Assembly (NCBI GenBank): GCA_020747015.1
Contig: JAGTJM010000017.1
Coordinates: 186,001-250,000 of the forward strand
Direction: 5' to 3'
DNA from: Pyrenochaeta sp. MPI-SDFR-AT-0127
Taxonomy: Eukaryota > Ascomycota > Dothideomycetes > Pleosporales > Cucurbitariaceae
Length of the DNA: 64,000 bases
A program made the translations under genes and the position numbers. The notes under the pieces were generated by a model, which saw only the letters and a list, made by a program, of their open reading frames with translations, ran no database searches and was not told the DNA's origin. Below are positions 61,406-64,000 of this stretch, piece by piece. The stretch's first letter is position 1; each line of letters starts with the position of its first letter.

Positions 61406-62804
61406 TCATACCCGGGGTTCAAAGTCGTTTCCATCTTCGAAGGTGTAGTTTGGCGGACCTGTTTCTTCATCCTCGCCTTCTTCATAGTCGTAACCTGAGC
61501 CCCCCTCTTCATATTCGTCACCATTGTTGTAGACGTATTCCGTGACGTCCTCTGCATAGTCGTTTCCGTCTTCAAAATTGAAGTGTGGCGGTACATCATC
61601 CTCGCCGATGCGCGAAAATGATAACGTCTGTGCGGGCTTATGGATCTCAGGGGACTGAAAGCTCTTCCTATACCCGGATGAGTCATCTGGGACTGTTTCG
61701 ACATTGTTGTTGCCATCTTCAAAGATATAGTCTGGAGCAGGACTGTCTTCTTCATCGGAAACAGGATATGCGTCTGAGGATGGCTCTGTGGGCTCATAGG
61801 GATCCGAAGCAGCATCGTTGCCATCTTCGAATGAATATGTTGGAGGTGCTGTCTCTTCCTCTTTCTCAGGAGAATATGAATCATCAGAGGGTTTCTCATC
61901 ATGTTCATTTTTACCATATTCTTCATGGTTATCATCCTCGGATTCGTAGTGCGGTGGTGGGTCATTATCTGAGGAATGAGGAAGTTCTGGTGCGTAATGG
62001 TCTCCGTGTTCGTCGTAACCTTCCGAGTACTCAGCTTGGTATTCCTCTCCGCTCGACGTGCAACTATTTGGCATCACTGTTGACGTGACAGTCGGGCCGT
62101 ACTCGGTCGTTATGATTGTAACCACATTTCGTCCGCCGTGAAGATAATTCTCACACGCTGCGGCAATGACTTCATGATCATACTGAACAAGACGACATGG
62201 CACATCGTAGTCTGAACACCAAGTAGCGCGATTGTTAGGGAAGAAGCCCGCTATGTCACGGATGAACTTGGGTTTCTGGCGTTCTGCTGGACCAGTTGGG
62301 GCAACGAAAATAGTCGATGTACTGTGCAGAAGTTAGATTATGGATATATCAGGGATACCAGAGATGTAACAAGGTCTTTCGTACGTAATGTATGTTATTG
62401 TCGTCGTGCTAGTGACAGTGATGAGGTCTGGAGTAGAGGTTGAGTAGAGGGTTGAGTAGGCGGGTGTAATCGGTGGCTAGAAGCAGTTAATAAAAAACCT
62501 GCCCTACAGGTTGAAAAATATTAAGATATAGGTGGTTTAGTACCTTTGTTTGGGACCAAGAAGTACTACATGATAGTGGCGCAACTGTAGTTTTGATCGT
62601 TACTGCCCCCTCTGTCACCGTATACGTCTCTGTTGGGTCATGGTAATGGATGTAATCAGAGCAAAACGGGCTTGCAAGATATCCTGGAAGGTCATGCAAA
62701 ATGTAAACGGCCGCCTCGACTTCTTCATTGAAGCTTGCTTGTGCGGTCTTGACGAATGCGAGTAACGAGATTGTAAGAAAATATGAAAAGGGTTGAGGCG
62801 CCAT
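61406..62804 (-). CDS. Secreted acidic protein with FEDGND repeats, 422 aa
   Basis: The exons on the minus strand are 62804-62544, 62476-62385 and 62321-61406, with introns of 67 and 63 bp. A signal peptide (MAPQPFSYFLTISLLAFVKT) begins the protein. The middle has Thr/Ser-rich stretches and a few cysteines (SPFCSDYIHY, PLSCSTSWS, TWCSDYDVPCR, SCTSSGEEY). The C-terminal 210 residues are strongly acidic and contain at least four units of the form P-x-Y/F-x-FEDGN (TYSFEDGNDAASD, DYIFEDGNNNVET, HFNFEDGNDYAED, NYTFEDGNDFEPRV) plus one degenerate unit (HYESEDDNHEEY). No family is recognised. It may be a wall- or host-interface protein, which is inference from secretion and repeats only. Confidence 0.72.
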
Positions 62805-63114
62805 TATGTGGAATACTGAAGTCTCATCTGATTAATGAATATAATAATATTCCTCGGAAAACATTCAGACATATTGTCAAAACTGAATGCTTGACAATGT
62901 AAGTTCGTGGATTGCCGTTTTCGGCCATGTTCATTGTGCATTCCGGACATCGACTAAGAACGTCGCACAAGATCGATCATCACCACGTGTGGCATGGTTC
63001 CGATCCTGGTAGTTGGAGACTGCAATCATCCCATTGTTGATTTTAGCATTCCTTACATTCTCGTTTCGGTCATCCGCAAGTGTACTCTGCTACCCAATTC
63101 AGCGATCGTAGAAT
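62805..63114. other. Short intergenic region
   Basis: This holds the promoter of the repeat-protein gene and the 3' region of the right-edge glycosidase-like gene. No gene is seen. Confidence 0.45.
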
Positions 63115-64000
63115 TCACAGAGCTTTCAGCAGTCCTTCATGCTTCACTGTCCAACTGCCATCTTTCGGAAACCCAGGCGCATCGCCTTTAGAACCCTGCC
63201 ATCCTGCCGCGCAGTAGGCGATCGCGAGGAGGAATCCAGCGTTGCCTGGCATGAAAGGAGGCGGCGTTCCACCGTCGCCACCCCTGATTGCGAAACCTGC
63301 GTCATCAAACCTCCAGTAGTTATATGCCGTGAGGTGATAGATCGCACGCTCTGGGTTTCCAATCCTGGCGCTGTTGATTGCGAGCACCGGTCGTCCCCAT
63401 CCACGAATTTTTAAATCGCCCCAAACTTCCCAGACTTTGTCTGCAGTGCGCAATGCGACCTCGGGGTCGACAGCCGGTGTGTCAGGCAACATACCTTGCA
63501 TCATGATAAGACTTCGAGGGTCACCCGTGAGCTTTGTGTCATTCCACCATGAGCTGTTTAGACCATCATATACCGCGTAAAGACCGCCAACCTGAGGTGG
63601 AAGCGCAAGATTTTCAGCTACATGCGTCCACTTCTCGGGCACTGGTTGGTGGAGTTTGCGCTTCCATTCCACGGCAGAGTCGAGACCATAACGCCAGTAT
63701 GCGATTTCATAGGCTAGATTGCGTGTTGAATTTGGCGGTGTGTTCTCTGTTACCCCGTATGACGGCGGTCCTAGATCGTATTTTCCCGTCTTTGCATTCA
63801 ATCCTGGGTACGACGCCATGTATTCCGCCGTGGCAGTCAATACTTTATCCCAACGCTGCAAGGTTTCTCTCGTTGGCCGCGCTTGATATGCGAGCTGCGC
63901 AAGATAAAATGGATGAGGCTGTTGCCAGAGAAGGAGAGCGTTGATATCGCCTGGTGAACTGACACCAGTGTTCAACTCGGTCATCTTCGGCCAGCGGGCC
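63115..64000 (-). CDS. Six-hairpin glycosidase-like protein, C-terminal part (runs off window)
   Basis: The frame is open from the right edge to the stop at 63115, so the N-terminal part lies outside the window. The visible segment contains LLLWQQPHPFYLAQLAYQ, PPSYGVTENTPPNSTRN, EIAYWRYGLDSAVEWK, LTGDPRSLIMM and RGGDGGTPPPFMPGNAG. These are typical of the fungal six-hairpin (alpha/alpha toroid) glycoside-hydrolase-like proteins related to GH65/GH95-type folds. Substrate and catalytic residues cannot be fixed from the fragment. An ATG at 63984 exists, but the family-like sequence continues upstream of it, so it is internal. Confidence 0.7.
   Translation of the reverse strand, partial: ARWPKMTELNTGVSSPGDINALLLWQQPHPFYLAQLAYQARPTRETLQRWDKVLTATAEYMASYPGLNAKTGKYDLGPPSYGVTENTPPNSTRNLAYEIAYWRYGLDSAVEWKRKLHQPVPEKWTHVAENLALPPQVGGLYAVYDGLNSSWWNDTKLTGDPRSLIMMQGMLPDTPAVDPEVALRTADKVWEVWGDLKIRGWGRPVLAINSARIGNPERAIYHLTAYNYWRFDDAGFAIRGGDGGTPPPFMPGNAGFLLAIAYCAAGWQGSKGDAPGFPKDGSWTVKHEGLLKAL

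Overview
The window looks like nuclear DNA of a filamentous ascomycete. Most genes carry one to six introns of about 45-65 bp with GT...CTAAC/CTGAC...AG signals. The gene set is ascomycete-type: TFIIE-beta, an MLP1/TPR nuclear-basket protein, Rat1, Uso1, MER3 helicase, a 7TM-RGS receptor, a fungal rhodopsin-like membrane protein, a DUF6594 protein and a HET-domain relic. The style suggests Pezizomycotina, possibly Dothideomycetes/Pleosporales, but no species can be named from sequence alone. Exon structures were assembled by hand by joining reading frames through splice signals; each model closes to a whole number of codons, but none was checked against transcripts.

Layout. 0-9 kb: rhodopsin-like membrane protein, 7TM-RGS receptor, secreted HExxH metalloprotease (minus strand) and an unrecognised gene. 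10-14 kb: MFS sugar transporter followed by decayed fragments of a HET-domain gene and an ankyrin-repeat gene. 14-25 kb: M20 carboxypeptidase S homologue, then TFIIE-beta and a 2241-aa MLP1/TPR protein transcribed divergently. 25-31 kb (minus): a DUF6594 membrane protein and a 1233-aa fusion of a kinase-like domain, which appears catalytically degenerate, to a fungal C-terminal membrane module. 32-39 kb: UDP-galactose transporter and a 1616-aa MER3/HFM1 meiotic helicase with a probable GC-AG intron. 39-52 kb: a gene-poor stretch with a proline/cysteine-rich orphan, a RING protein, a secreted beta-helix protein, a GPI-anchored-type protein, a broken ORF and an 18-bp minisatellite. 52-60 kb: divergent RAT1 and USO1. 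60-64 kb: alpha/beta hydrolase, a secreted acidic repeat protein, and the C-terminal part of a six-hairpin glycosidase-like protein running off the right edge.

Conserved single-copy-type blocks (TFIIE-beta/MLP1, UDP-galactose transporter/MER3, RAT1/USO1) alternate with accessory, secreted or decayed genes. The most unusual item is the predicted pseudokinase-membrane fusion beside a DUF6594 gene. The rest are known families plus orphans. No CRISPR array, tRNA, rRNA or intact transposon was recognised.
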